Below the pieces are notes generated by a model, which was given only the letters and a program-made list of their open reading frames with translations, ran no database searches and was not told the origin of the DNA. Made by a program: the position numbers and the translations under genes. This document shows positions 49,921-61,700 of a stretch of 64,000 nucleotides of DNA, piece after piece. This DNA is from Bagarius yarrelli (Eukaryota; Chordata; Actinopteri; Siluriformes; Sisoridae): the NCBI GenBank assembly GCA_005784505.1, contig VCAZ01000227.1:259080-323079 (forward strand), read 5' to 3'. Numbering within the stretch: the stretch's first letter is position 1; each line of letters starts with the position of its first letter.

Positions 49921-50599
49921 AGGGGGGTAACAGGAAGTCAGGAAAGATTCTGAAAGGAGAAACTGTAATGGATTCAATGGCAAGGTTTGATTTTAGTCAG
50001 CATTAAAGGAGCAGTGAGCATGGAAAGTTATGCCATTGATGATTTTTAATCGTCTTTCCCCATCCATCAGGATAAATCAGCCAATCACACGCATCCGTGA
50101 GCTCACATACAGAAGAGAGCAGTCACGACTACTGAACTGGCGACATGAAAGAGGATATACGTTTTTTTTTTTAATAAAGAAAATAACTAAATATAAGAGA
50201 TTTTTTACATCAAAAATTGCTCACCGCTGCTTTAAACTTTAATCAGTATTATTATCTTTAAAAAATGGTTTTTAAAATTGATTTTAATGTTAGAAAGAAA
50301 AACAGAATCATTTAATGTTTCTGGATGAAAAATTTTACAATTGACCATTTTTTTAGAAGCAGAATTTTTGCTTGTATGATTAACTGGCAGAGGAGTTCCT
50401 GTATTGTTCTACTGTAAGAAACTGTATTATGTTTTTTTATTATTTACTATTGCTGAAGTGTGTTAAGTATTTAAATGTTTATCTTCAGTGGATATAAAAA
50501 GTCTAAATAAGAAAAAGGATGTCGGACCTTTTCTCCACCCGCCACCTTTAATACAGCAACAAAAATAATTATATATAAATATAATTGTAATTTTTCACA

Positions 50600-50925
50600 G
50601 GAGCTTCTTCTTCTTCTTCTTCTTCTTCTCCTTTCGGCTGTTCCTTTTTTAGGGGTCGCCACAGTGAATCATCTGTCTCCCCCTAACACTATTCTCTACA
50701 TCCTCTTCACTCACACCCAGTAACTTCATGTCCTCGTTTATCGCATCCCTATACCTCCTCTCTGGTCTTCCTCTTTACCTTCTGCCTGGTAGCTTCATTT
50801 CTAACATCCTCCTACCAGATATTTTCACTGTCCCTCCTCTGGACATGTCCCAAACCACCTTAATCTGTGCTTCCCTGACTTTCTCTCCAAAACATCTAAC
50901 ATGAGTCGTCCCCCTGATGAACTCG
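50600..50925 (-). mobile_element. 3' end of a LINE, antisense
   Basis: The minus strand ends with GCCGAAAGGAGAAGAAGAAG after a TGTGGCGACCCCT motif, the same kind of 3' terminus as the remnant at 12714-13490. The rest encodes a decayed reverse-transcriptase C-terminus (GGACATGTCCAGAGGAGGGA on that strand). 5'-truncated. Confidence 0.6.
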
Positions 50926-51274
50926 TATGTTGTTACTGAGCATTATTTATGTATTTCCAAAATAGAATGTAAACCTTATCTTGAATTAATTAATATTCTG
51001 GTTAAAAGTCTCAATAGCACTCATTAACTTAATTGGTCTAAATGTATTAATATGTATTTATATATTCTGTAGAACACAAAGGACCAAAAAAACTTTGTCC
51101 AATCAAAATATTTGGTCCAAACATTATGATAGACTTTCCTACCTGCCTGTCAACATATTTATTTGTCTGCCTCATTGCGCCCTGTTCACACAGACAGGAT
51201 ATGTGTTGCCAGATTGGGAATTATCCCATCTATTTCCATGGTTTAGAATTTAATTGTGCAAGTACAAAAAAAAA

Positions 51275-51430
51275 TCAATTTGACGATTTTAAACATTGTA
51301 AACTTTATATACTAATTAATTAACAACTTTTAACAATTTTAAACTTTATATACTAATTAATTAACAATTTAAACTTTATATACTAATTAATTAACAATTT
51401 AAACTTTACTTATATACTAATTAATTATTT
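51275..51430. repeat. ~30-bp tandem repeat, AT-rich
   Basis: About four to five copies of a unit near AAACTTTATATACTAATTAA followed by TTAACAATTT follow one another. Confidence 0.85.
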
Positions 51431-52239
51431 AACAAAACCCAGGTGTGTAAGGTGAGGCTATAAATAGAACAGAACTGCTGTTTTTTTTAAGTTTATGGAA
51501 AGGACAGTTTTATCTCTATCTGGCAACAACAGAGCAAAAACCCAAATTAATATCGGCGTCGACTTCAGGAGTCAAAGGGTTTAAAAGATGACGTCGTGGT
51601 TACAGTATTTCTTTTAGACAGATTGGAATATGGTGTGATTAGATTTTGGTGTGTTTTGATAGGAACTTATGTCATTTGTGTAACTTTATGAATTTGTGTA
51701 ACTCCAGCAGCAGCAGCAGCGTTAAATCGGGGATTATTTTTATATGTAATATTTTAGTACTGTTATTAACTGAACTATAACATGTTTTAATGTAGTAATG
51801 TTTTCTCTGGTCGTCTAGTCCGTGTGCGTTTATGAGTTTAGGGGGTGTAGCTTTAAACCGGGAGGGAGGGAAAACTTCCAGTGCTATCAAGCTACAGTTA
51901 GCATTTTCCAAAATGTCCCACTGCACCTTTAATTAAGGTGTGTTACCTTGAACCTGAAGTCAACAGATAACTATAGTAGATCTGTTTCTTGAAATATTGT
52001 AAATTTTCCTAATAAATGCTTCAAAGTTGATTAAAGAAAATGACACAAAACAACAAACAGGCTGCGAGTCCTTCCTGCCTCCTTCCTGCCCTCACCTGTG
52101 TATTTATCACCTGTCGCAATACGATCAGTGGTGTCGTATAATCCCGTGTCTATGGTGACGAGGCTATCAGTGGACTTTAGATCGTGTTCGCAGGTCTGAG
52201 GGACGTCCTGGAAGTCACCTGTGTACAGAGAAACGCACG

Positions 52240-54530
52240 ATGGTAAAGACGCTTAAACATGTCTAATTTTTGATCTAGTTTAATGTTTTATATGTTCGAA
52301 TCTCACTGTTGTTGATCTTTTTCTGTACATCCAGGCTAAGTTTCTGTCTCAGACTCAGATTAATGGTGAGTCGTGTCAATATTTCTACACCTGATAAAAT
52401 CTTTTTAGCACAATTTTAGTCAAATTACAGTGCAGTTATAAAGCTTATTTATGTATTTATTTGTTTTGTGATTTTCTTTGTCTCTTAGAGTTTAAAGAAT
52501 GTTTCTCGCTCTATGATAAAAAGCGGAAGGGGAAAATCGAGGCCAAGGACCTGATCACTGTGATGCGTTCTTTAGGCACCAGTCCCACTTTCAGTGAAGT
52601 GGACCGACACCTACAGGTCCATAAAACAGGTACCAACTCGCCTACAGTGTCCAAATAACCCCACGGAAAAAAAATCCTATAAATACACTGAGTGAAAAAG
52701 TTAGTGCACCCTCTTGTTATAAAAAAAAGTTAGAGAACACTACGGATTGTCCCGTCTTACAGAGAAAAATATTGATGTTTCCTGATTTCATAATTTAAAC
52801 ATTACATTTTATAAGCTGGAGGTTTTATAAAGCATCTTTACTTAAATATACTTAAATATTTTGGGGGTTTTTATGTGTAAATTTGCCTGATTGGTGATAC
52901 TTTGTGTGTTCTGTGTGTGAATCCTTTTAATTAAGTGACTAAAAATCTATTTGTCACAAACAAAATCATGTGTAGTGCAAAAAAAAACAGTAAGATTTTT
53001 TTACACGACTGTCTGTGCTTATGCAGGGAAAAAAACAAAAAAAAAAAAAAAATACTCAGACTATGTTAAAATAAAATATGAAAAGTTGGCGAATGATAAA
53101 AGTAATTAAAGTTTCCTCTAAAAGTGCAAATGAATACAGTTAAAACCACAGTGTATATATACAACACAGTTACCACCGCTGGGCCCCCGCGCAAGGCCCT
53201 TAAACATTACCATTACCAACGCTGTAAATGTGCTGAGGAAGAGGGTGGAGGTGGTAGTGAACTATTATCATGTCACAACAATAAACGTTAATGGTACATA
53301 AAGATACTAATCAGATGAGGAAATGATGTTAATGGGATCTTCTTTAGCTGCAGTTTTTCCTGGTTTAGTTTAATTTTACATTAACAGCATTTGGCAGACG
53401 TCCTTATCCAGAGCGACTTACATTTACCTCATTATGGAGCGACTTCATAAGCAAGGCACTTACCCACCAACTGAGGGCCTTGCTTAACCACCACTTAACC
53501 ACTACGCTACCACTTTCTCAAATGCCACCACACAAGTGCTAGCTGTCTTAGCCTGATAAACGGCATGCAGCGAGTTTGACCTACTGTGAGACTTTTTTCC
53601 TGACTTAAACATGTCATTAAACTCCTTAATAAGAATTTGTTTAAAAAACTGAGCAGGAATCTTTTTACAAAGACCCATTTTACTGTTAAAGAACACACAT
53701 CCTTTCAGGGCAAAATGATTTCACAAACAAACTATTTCTAGCTTTTTCTAACATCTGTAAAATTTTAGAACGTTGACCAGTTTTAAACATGAACTGGTGT
53801 TATATTTTTATCTTTAAATTCCAGTTAAACCCTATTTATAAAAGAGAACTGATATAATGGTATCTTTGCATTACTGCAGCAAAATTATAACGTCACAGAC
53901 CTCCATAATCTCTGAATTCAACAGTAAACGGAAGTGCTCATTTGTGAGCCTGCTAAAAATAATACAAAGACCATGTAATGATCCACAGCTCAAAGACGCA
54001 GAAAACTAGAACAGGGTGTACAAACTTTGGCACTCAGGCCTCTTTTTTTTGAGTATTAATTTACTAAAATGTTTGCAGCCATCTTAAAATCTAATAACCT
54101 GTTGGGTTTTTGTTTTTTTTTAGAAAAAACTGGTGAGTTGGACTTCTCTACCTTTCTGACCATCATGCACAGACAGATGCAGCAGGAAGACCCCAAGACG
54201 GAGATCCTGGAGGCCATGCGCATGACGGACAAGCAGAAGAAGGGCTACATCCTGGCGCCGGAGCTCCGTGCCAAACTCACAGGCTTGGGAGAGAAGCTCA
54301 CTAATAAAGAGGGTACAGATGAATCAGACATACTGTAGTTACAGGAATCTTTGGTTAAAGGATGGAGTTATGTAAGACCAGCAGTACACCGATTTGACCC
54401 ACTAACCCACTTTTCTTCTGTTGTACTTTCAGTGGACGAGTTGTTTAGGGAGGCCAACGTCGGTCCTGATGGCAGGGTTTACTACGAGGAGTTCACCAGG
54501 ATGGTCACTTTGCCTCCTGTCGACTACTAA
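52240..54530 (+). CDS. calml4: Calmodulin-like protein 4 (CALML4), complete
   Basis: Calmodulin-family light chain; in mammals it is known to bind MYO7B in the intermicrovillar adhesion complex of brush borders. Coding exons: 52240-52242 (the ATG alone), 52335-52365, 52489-52629, 54124-54312 and 54433-54530 (stop). The total is 462 nt, 153 aa, in frame. The N-terminus MAKFLSQTQINEFKECFSLYD and the segment GELDFSTFLTIMHRQMQQEDPK match the family closely. Four EF-hand regions can be placed, but their loops are degenerate: the first reads DKKRKGKIEAKD, the third DKQKKGYILAPE and the fourth NVGPDGRVYYEE, so weak or no calcium binding is expected. It lies directly downstream of cln6 on the same strand, as in human 15q23. 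The 1.5-kb third coding intron holds SINE pieces. Polyadenylation signal near 54785. Confidence 0.93.
53375..53515 (-). repeat. SINE copy, antisense, in calml4 intron
   Basis: ACATTAACAGCATTTGGCAG, TCCTTATCCAGAGCGACTTA and GGGCCTTGCTTAACC identify tail and body. A short sense fragment lies at about 53165-53235. Confidence 0.65.
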
Positions 54531-56090
54531 TGGACCAAACAGGAAGTACCTGGACAAGCCAAAAGTCATTCCAAAAGCATGCAGGAAAAACTGGGGAATA
54601 TGATCGAATCTTTTACTAGTAGATGTCAAACACAGATATAAGGTCGATTTCTAGACATTTTTTTCAGGTTAACTTAAATGTCCTTGTGTGAATAATTCAA
54701 TAGATCCTCGTATTGTCTTACTGTCAAACATGCAACCTTTGTCTTGATATTAAAAATATTACAGTTACATGTTAATTCTATAAAAATAAAACCACATTTC
54801 TAATACTAAAACTTATAAAACAGGTCAAATTTGACCTGAGGACAACAGCAAGTGTTGACTTATAAGAACTAAAATGAAAAAGAAATGTCTAAAAAAAAGT
54901 CTAGGCTCAAGTCTGGGATTTCTTATACAGTTTTAACACATTGCTTAATCGGACATTTCTACAACCAAACAGAAACTTGTCTTATTACGTGTGACAATAA
55001 ATGGATAAAAACGTGCAAGATTTTATTATTTTTAAGAGATCTTTTTTGGGCATTTTTTGCCTTTATTGATTGAACAGAAAGAGCTGCAACAGGAAAGAGA
55101 GAAAGGGGTGGGACGGGACGGGACGGGAAGGGACCTGAGACGGAATCAAACCTGGGTCACTGGAGCGCAGCTGCACCGGCCACCAAGATTTTATTTTCGA
55201 ATTATATTTCGGTTTAAACATTTTTCTATAACAGCACAACAGTCAATCTTCACACGCCATCAAAACACAATAATATTTTCTGTTTAACGAATTACGGTTC
55301 TTTAAAATTTAAGATTGACATATGATCATTTATCAGCGTTTTTACTGGTACTTTTAAATTATTGCATATCAGTTTGTAATATCAGATATGTTGATTTGTG
55401 GGGTTTTCTGAGAACTGCACCAAGACCCCCATTATAGTGGGTCAGCGTTTACATGTTTAGTAACTTGGTTTGCTTTATTAACATTTTTTTAAACATATCA
55501 CCAACTAATGCTCGAATAAGATGTGTTACATAAACCCTGTTTTCATATTGATGAGAAATAATTCTGTTTTTACACCAAACGTGAAGCGAACATGTGCATC
55601 ATGTCACTCGCTCGAAATCCCTCGAGCGATTTCATTGCATTGTCCGCAGACGGCCACAATAATGCTCTCCTCTATTGGCTGATACAATGGACGAGTCTAT
55701 AAGCTTCTTCAATGATTGGTTTTCTCAACAACGTGTCATGTAAATTGCACGAAAACCACTTTGTGTGTGTACATTTACAGCTTTTATACAACTGAGCAAT
55801 TGGGGGTTAAGGGTCTTGCCCAGGGGCCCAGCAGTGGTAGCTTGGTGGTGCTGGGAATTGAACCTCAATCTTCCAAGTAGCAATCCAACACTGCGCTACC
55901 ACATCCCCACAGCACAAGAATTGTTTGGTTTTGTTTGCAAGACGGTAAAATTGTACTGTAGAATGACATTAATGATGGTGTGACAAATCCTGTCATAAAA
56001 CCATTTCAACGTTCAGACATTAGACACTGAGATCAGCTCTCCGAGTCTTTCACAGCTGAGATCTTTAAATCGTGGGATGGTGTGCAGGTG
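54531..56090. other. calml4-tex9 convergent spacer
   Basis: It contains the calml4 3' UTR with AATAAA at 54785-54790, an antisense third-family SINE at 55060-55185 with a GGGAC pentamer run (GGGACGGGACGGGACGGGA), AT-rich DNA, and an antisense SINE at 55770-55908. The two genes face each other. No further gene was found. Confidence 0.65.
55770..55908 (-). repeat. SINE fragment, antisense
   Basis: GGGTCTTGCCCAGGGGCCCA, GTGCTGGGAATTGAACCTCA and AACACTGCGCTACCACATCC match the antisense SINE body and promoter boxes. Confidence 0.7.
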
Positions 56091-57851
56091 TTACGATTTG
56101 CCCCAGTCGAGAGCCTTCATAAACTCCTCCTCGGTAAAGGACATCACCTTCGCTGCCTCGTAGTGCATCTGTAAAGGTAAAGGTGAGTTAACGAGAGCTC
56201 TGTGCTCGTGCTGGGATCGGAAACCGAGTTTTATAGACTTTTACCTTTTGTCTCTTTAAGATATCAATAAGCTTGAGCTGCTTTTTAAAGCCTGTGATGA
56301 GTTCAGCTTTCTGTTTCTCCAGCTTTTTATTCTCAGCCTGTAACGCCTCCATTCTCTGCTGCTCCTGATTCGCCGAGTCCTTGAAAGGTAAATAAACCAG
56401 GTGTTGATTAATTTTTCAATACCAGCCGCTTTAAACAGACAGTAGTGCAGCTGCAAATTCCAGATTTATTTTAAATTAGCTTGTTCCGTTCTTCTCTCTA
56501 TAGTAACAGCATGTAACTCAGATAATAAATGTTTTATATTTATTATATATTATAATACCAATTTCCAACACCCCTGACATTGTCTAAACACCCACTGGGG
56601 GGCGCTTTTGTTTCTCTGATTATTATTTAATTTGGTATAGCTAAAGTTTTTATGAGAAAATGTTTGTGTTTTACAGAGAGACGAGTCCGTGGGTGTGTGT
56701 GTGTGTATGTGTGTGTGTGTTAATCGGTACCTTGCTGCTCTGTTTCAGTTTGTTGAGTTCAGCTTTGCTCCTCTCGGCCTCCTCCAGAGCTCGGTTCAGT
56801 CTCACCTCCGTGGCGTTGTGGCTGCTGGACGCCTGCTTCTGAACTCTTTTCATACCTTCCACCTCCTGCACATTAAACACAGCCAGACAGTTGGGTTTTC
56901 TTTCTCTTTCACTGGTACAAAATCTGACTTCTGCATTATCAACAGCATTATTAAAAAATGTTGTTTATAAATGATTAAAACTATGCTTAGAAATATACAT
57001 ATATTTAACATTTAAACAAAGTCTCAGAATAGAATTTTACAAATTGATTTTTATCCACATTTTCTGAGGAAAGTTTTATGTAAAACTGCTGCATTTGTGT
57101 TTGATTTTAGAACTAATGCACAATATTGCAACGTTGATTTAACAATTATCAAATCAATAATACATTAGTTGACTAATGTTTTTCAATAAGTCATCAAAAA
57201 CAGGAAAAACACACACAGACAACAAACAAAAAAAGTTATAAAATCATGCAAATATCCCATCAGCCAAATTCTTCAAACACTAAAATGGTTTATAGTCTGT
57301 ACTTAAGACTAAAGGAGTAAAAAGCTTGTCTAATGGATGTTAGCAAAGCCTCCGGGGGCAGAAACACAAAAAAGCACAATCACCTCGACATTTAAACCTC
57401 GACTTAGGGGTAAACAATAGATCCTGGTTGGTGGACTGAAGGGATCTTAGTGGGTTGATACTCAGTCAATAACGTACAGAGACAGATGGGGACTAAAACC
57501 ATTGAAAGATTTGTAATTTGTAATTGTATAATTAGGAGTCATGACCAGGGGAGGTTCTAGATCCTTCTAAGGGGATTTTAAGCCCTCCTGTCTGTCCTAA
57601 AAATATCAATAATCAAACTACTTTCTATTTAACTGAAAGTATAATTATTTACTTTTTAAATTAAAGATGAAAACAACTAAGAAATGCAATACTTTTGCCG
57701 ATAAAAACAACAATTTTTATTATTAGTTTATTTTATTCTTTGTGTTATACTGCACATGACAGTCCTTTGTTAGAAGTGCATCAGCTTGTGATGTGGAGAA
57801 AATCACTTTTATGAAATGTCTTGTGACGCGTAAGAGGTTATAGACCTATAA

Positions 57852-57902
<51 letters not shown>

Positions 57903-58743
57903 GCAGGCTAAACAATTAAAAAAATATTAATAATAAAAATACATATATATCCATATATATATATTTTTTAATATTTTTTTTAATTGTTTAGCCTGCATTA
58001 ATGCATGTCATGTGTTTATTGTCTACAGAAATTTGCCCTCTCAAATTAGCGATTCATATACTTAAACCCCCTCTAAGGACATAATCGTAGAACCGCCCCT
58101 GGTCATGAATCATTCATAAATAAATGCTAAAAATCTATTCCAAAGAATAAAAAATTTAGTTTATTAAAAACCACTGCCGAAAGCTGACCATGACATCTAT
58201 AACTTTTTAACCATGTTCCTATAATAAATATCTCCCAAGGAATCAGGAATCACTGGTTTATACAATTGACTAAATCACAGCATCCTAAACCCAGCGAATT
58301 GGCCGCCAGTCTCACCTTCTGTAACGTGGCGACTTGATGGCGCAGACTTTCGCAGTTTCTGTTTGCGTCCTCGGCCAGCGCTCGCTGCTTCTCCAGCTGC
58401 GTCTGCTGCGTGCTGGTGGTCCTCTGCAGTCTGACTCGATCCTCCTCCACGTCCTTCAGCTTACTGCTTAACACTCCGTTCTTATCGTCCTGAAGGACCG
58501 GCAAGAGTGTACGTTAGATTCCTTTCACACTCAACACACTTTATTGTGTGCGACTGCTTACCATTTTGTTGCATTCGTGTGAGAGTCGGTTCAACTCTTC
58601 CTGCATCACTCGGAGTTTGGCCTTCAGGAAGCGGATCTGAGCCTCTGGATATTAACAATAGAAGGTGATGTAACTACAGAAGAAATAACTGAATTATTTC
58701 TGAAGAATGTACTGTAAAAGCGGAGGCGTGTGTGTGTGTGTAA

Positions 58744-58790
<47 letters not shown>

Positions 58791-61700
58791 CATGTCGTCG
58801 ACTTTTGTTGCTAATTAGATCACATGCACATCTACATTATCTAAACATTTCTAATCTGTATTTGAAAATTTCATTAGGAATAAAACATGATTGATCACGA
58901 AGCTTCTCAAGTGTTGATCACATTCCTATAACTGCACACCCATTAAATAGCTTGTTATTATTTCTTTTATGCATTTATAATTTCCTTTAAACCTGTGGAA
59001 GGTCTCTAAAACCAGTTCCTGTTGTAGCAGAATTAGAAAGAGGATTTCATGAGGGCCTGCCTTTTTTTCCACTATTTGTCAAGTTACATAAAAACTGCAA
59101 ATTATGACCTCCTCATGCTTCAAGATCCTAAAACTAATGCAGAAAGTTACCTCTGACGCGCTGGGGCAATTTTGGGCTCTATAGATTAATAATCTGAGAC
59201 TGGGCCATTTACACACCCATTCCACACCATACATACTATTACGTTACTGCACAGATCTCCGGGGCCCCAATTGTGTGTATGGGATCATCCTAAACCGTTA
59301 ACCTTCTACGACAGACATGCAGGTAAACATGGCTGAAATGCCAAAGTTTATTATTAAGTGAGTTTTTTTTTTTTGACACTCACCTGCAGGCATCTCGTCG
59401 CCGCCGCTCGGCAGAACATCGTCCTCCGTTTGCTCGCCTGCGATTTCGTCGTTGACTTTGCCCTCGATATTGCTTATAGTTTTGGCCAGCGAAAAATCGC
59501 CAAAATCTTCCGGCAATGCAACGTCATCCACAACTGAGGGGTTCCTTTTCCTGATATCAAACGAATAGAGAATTATCAATAAAATTAAGAGGTGTTTTTA
59601 ATTAAACCAGGAAGCATTTATATACACAATAAATCGGTGATACCCATACTATTTCTGCCCACCCCCCCCCCCCCCATGCACAGAACACAAAGCTTTCAAA
59701 ATTCCCTATAAAAATCTGCTGACTTGCCTTTACCCCCCCACCTTCTATTATTTCACTCAGAGCCCCCTCAGCCATTTGGGAACCCCCACTGCACCCTAAT
59801 TATTACTCATGGCCCGAAAGTTTCAATTTGGCAACCCCGAAACCATAAATAGCACGACAAGTTTGTGGAAAGTTGGGGCCCCACCATTTCCAGCACACAA
59901 AAAGTTTTTGTATATTGTATTGTTACATTTCTTTCTTCACCGGAACTAAGAAACTGAAACCCTGTTCGAGCAGGACAAAGCCTTGTGCGCCCTCCATGTG
60001 CTGATTGCAAAACAAACTCTCCATGCTGTGTTCTGATTGGAGTAGAAGAACTTTCTGGAACCCCGACTGGAACCCTGACTGAACCACAGACCTCCTCACC
60101 TCAACAGCAGTTTCTGATCTCACTAATACTACACACAGTCCACACAATACACCCAGTCACAAAACCCAATCTAGTAGTAGAAACCTGCACAGACATCTGG
60201 AGGAGGAGAATAAAAGTGAGCCCACATCTGGAATAAAACGGCGATCAAGTTTTAAAACCGATACTTTTGGGCAACGACCTGTGGGTTTTCAAATGGTTTT
60301 GGCAACAGACTCACTGTGCTGTCTTTTTTGGGTTCAAATGGTGTTTAACTCACTGTGCTGTCTTTTTTTCGAGCTGATGGCGGTCTGTTAACCTTTCCTG
60401 CTTTTACAGTCTTTTTTCCGTCCTGGGGTCCTGTATAATCTAAAGCAGATCATCTAAAGCAGTTTTAATTATTACAAAAACAAAAAATGATTTGCTCTTA
60501 ACTTGTACAAAATACACTGAACATCTGTGAACATCAATCGTGAAGTTGTTTGTCTCAAGAGTTTTTTGTTTTATTATCAGGTGGTGATCATGCATGGGGT
60601 AAAAAAAAAGGCAGGCAGTTGCTCTGTCTGTGATTAGCTTGCTTTTTTACCAACCTTGGCTGTAGATTGTCTTGCTGAGGGCACGACGGCGTCGCTGTGA
60701 AAAAAAAAACACAGAAATGTATATTGTCTTTAAGCAATGAGTTTGAATATTAAATACTGTGAAAATTATGTTTACTAATGTTTAGTATTTCTTAAGCATG
60801 TTTTTACCCAAATTCCTCCTCGCGTCATCTCTGTTATTTCGAAGCTGAGGTGGGTAGCAATGGGCTTCGACAGCACCTCATCCTCTTTCCCTCGCACCTG
60901 TCTTTCTCTCTCTAAAAAAAAAAAAACCCAAAAAAAAAACATGAATTTCACTATTATAGGAATATAAAGTTCCCCAGCAGCAAAAAAACAGACTCGGAAA
61001 TCCCTCCACATTTATAACTGGTACATTTTGTGTTTAAGGTCTTTATAGAGATCTGTAACTCAGATTTGTGCCTGATCAGGACTGTGTGGGCGTGGCTAAT
61101 CGTTCAGTGATTGACAGCGCTGTATCCATGGCAACATGAATGACTCCTGACTCTGTCTCTCTAGTGTGCTCTGGTTCCACAGTGGGTTTTTTTGTTAAAT
61201 GGGGTACAAAAATGGAGCTGCTGTAATCACATGGCTTATTCTGATTGGCTAATTGGTATCTTTAATGTTTCGTTACCAAATATTGTCAAAAATATTTAAA
61301 AAAAAAAAAAAAATAAATAAAATATTTTTCCTCACTATAACTTCCGCCGCCTGCCGGACCAACTCGGCTGTTTTGGCCTCCAGTTCTGCATTAAGTTGGC
61401 CTGCAAAATTTCTAAGTTCTAAAACAACAACAGAAAAAGAACATCTGACATGACATTTTTTTGCATATGTGTGTGTGTGTGTGTGTAAAACTGCATGTAA
61501 AGTGTTGTGATTTGAAGGTAATATTAACCAAATAAATGCGCACCTGTATTCCTCCTCTTTAGCCAGCAGGGATATTTCAGATGACTTCTTCACTGAAGAA
61601 AAGGCAGGACCGCTTGATGATCTTGTTGCAGATGGAGGTCTCTGAGAAACAGAGTTTGGAGGTTTTTTTTTTGGCCTAAAAGCAAAATTTTTTACGTAAT

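Larger units (their letters stand above)
49921..52239. other. cln6-calml4 spacer
   Basis: It contains the cln6 3' UTR with a candidate AATAAA at 50173-50178, an antisense LINE 3' end at 50600-50925, an AT-rich tandem array at 51275-51430, and then ordinary AT-rich DNA up to the calml4 first exon. The minus-strand frames at 50471-50662 and 51672-51926 have no family support. Confidence 0.6.

Noticed and set aside
61642..61673. Longer tex9 exon 2 starting at the AG before GCCAAAAAAAAAACC
   Set aside because: That start needs two incoming bases, but exon 1 ends in phase 0. The internal AG at CTCAG|AGACCT fits the phase. An assembly slip in the A10 run could change this view.
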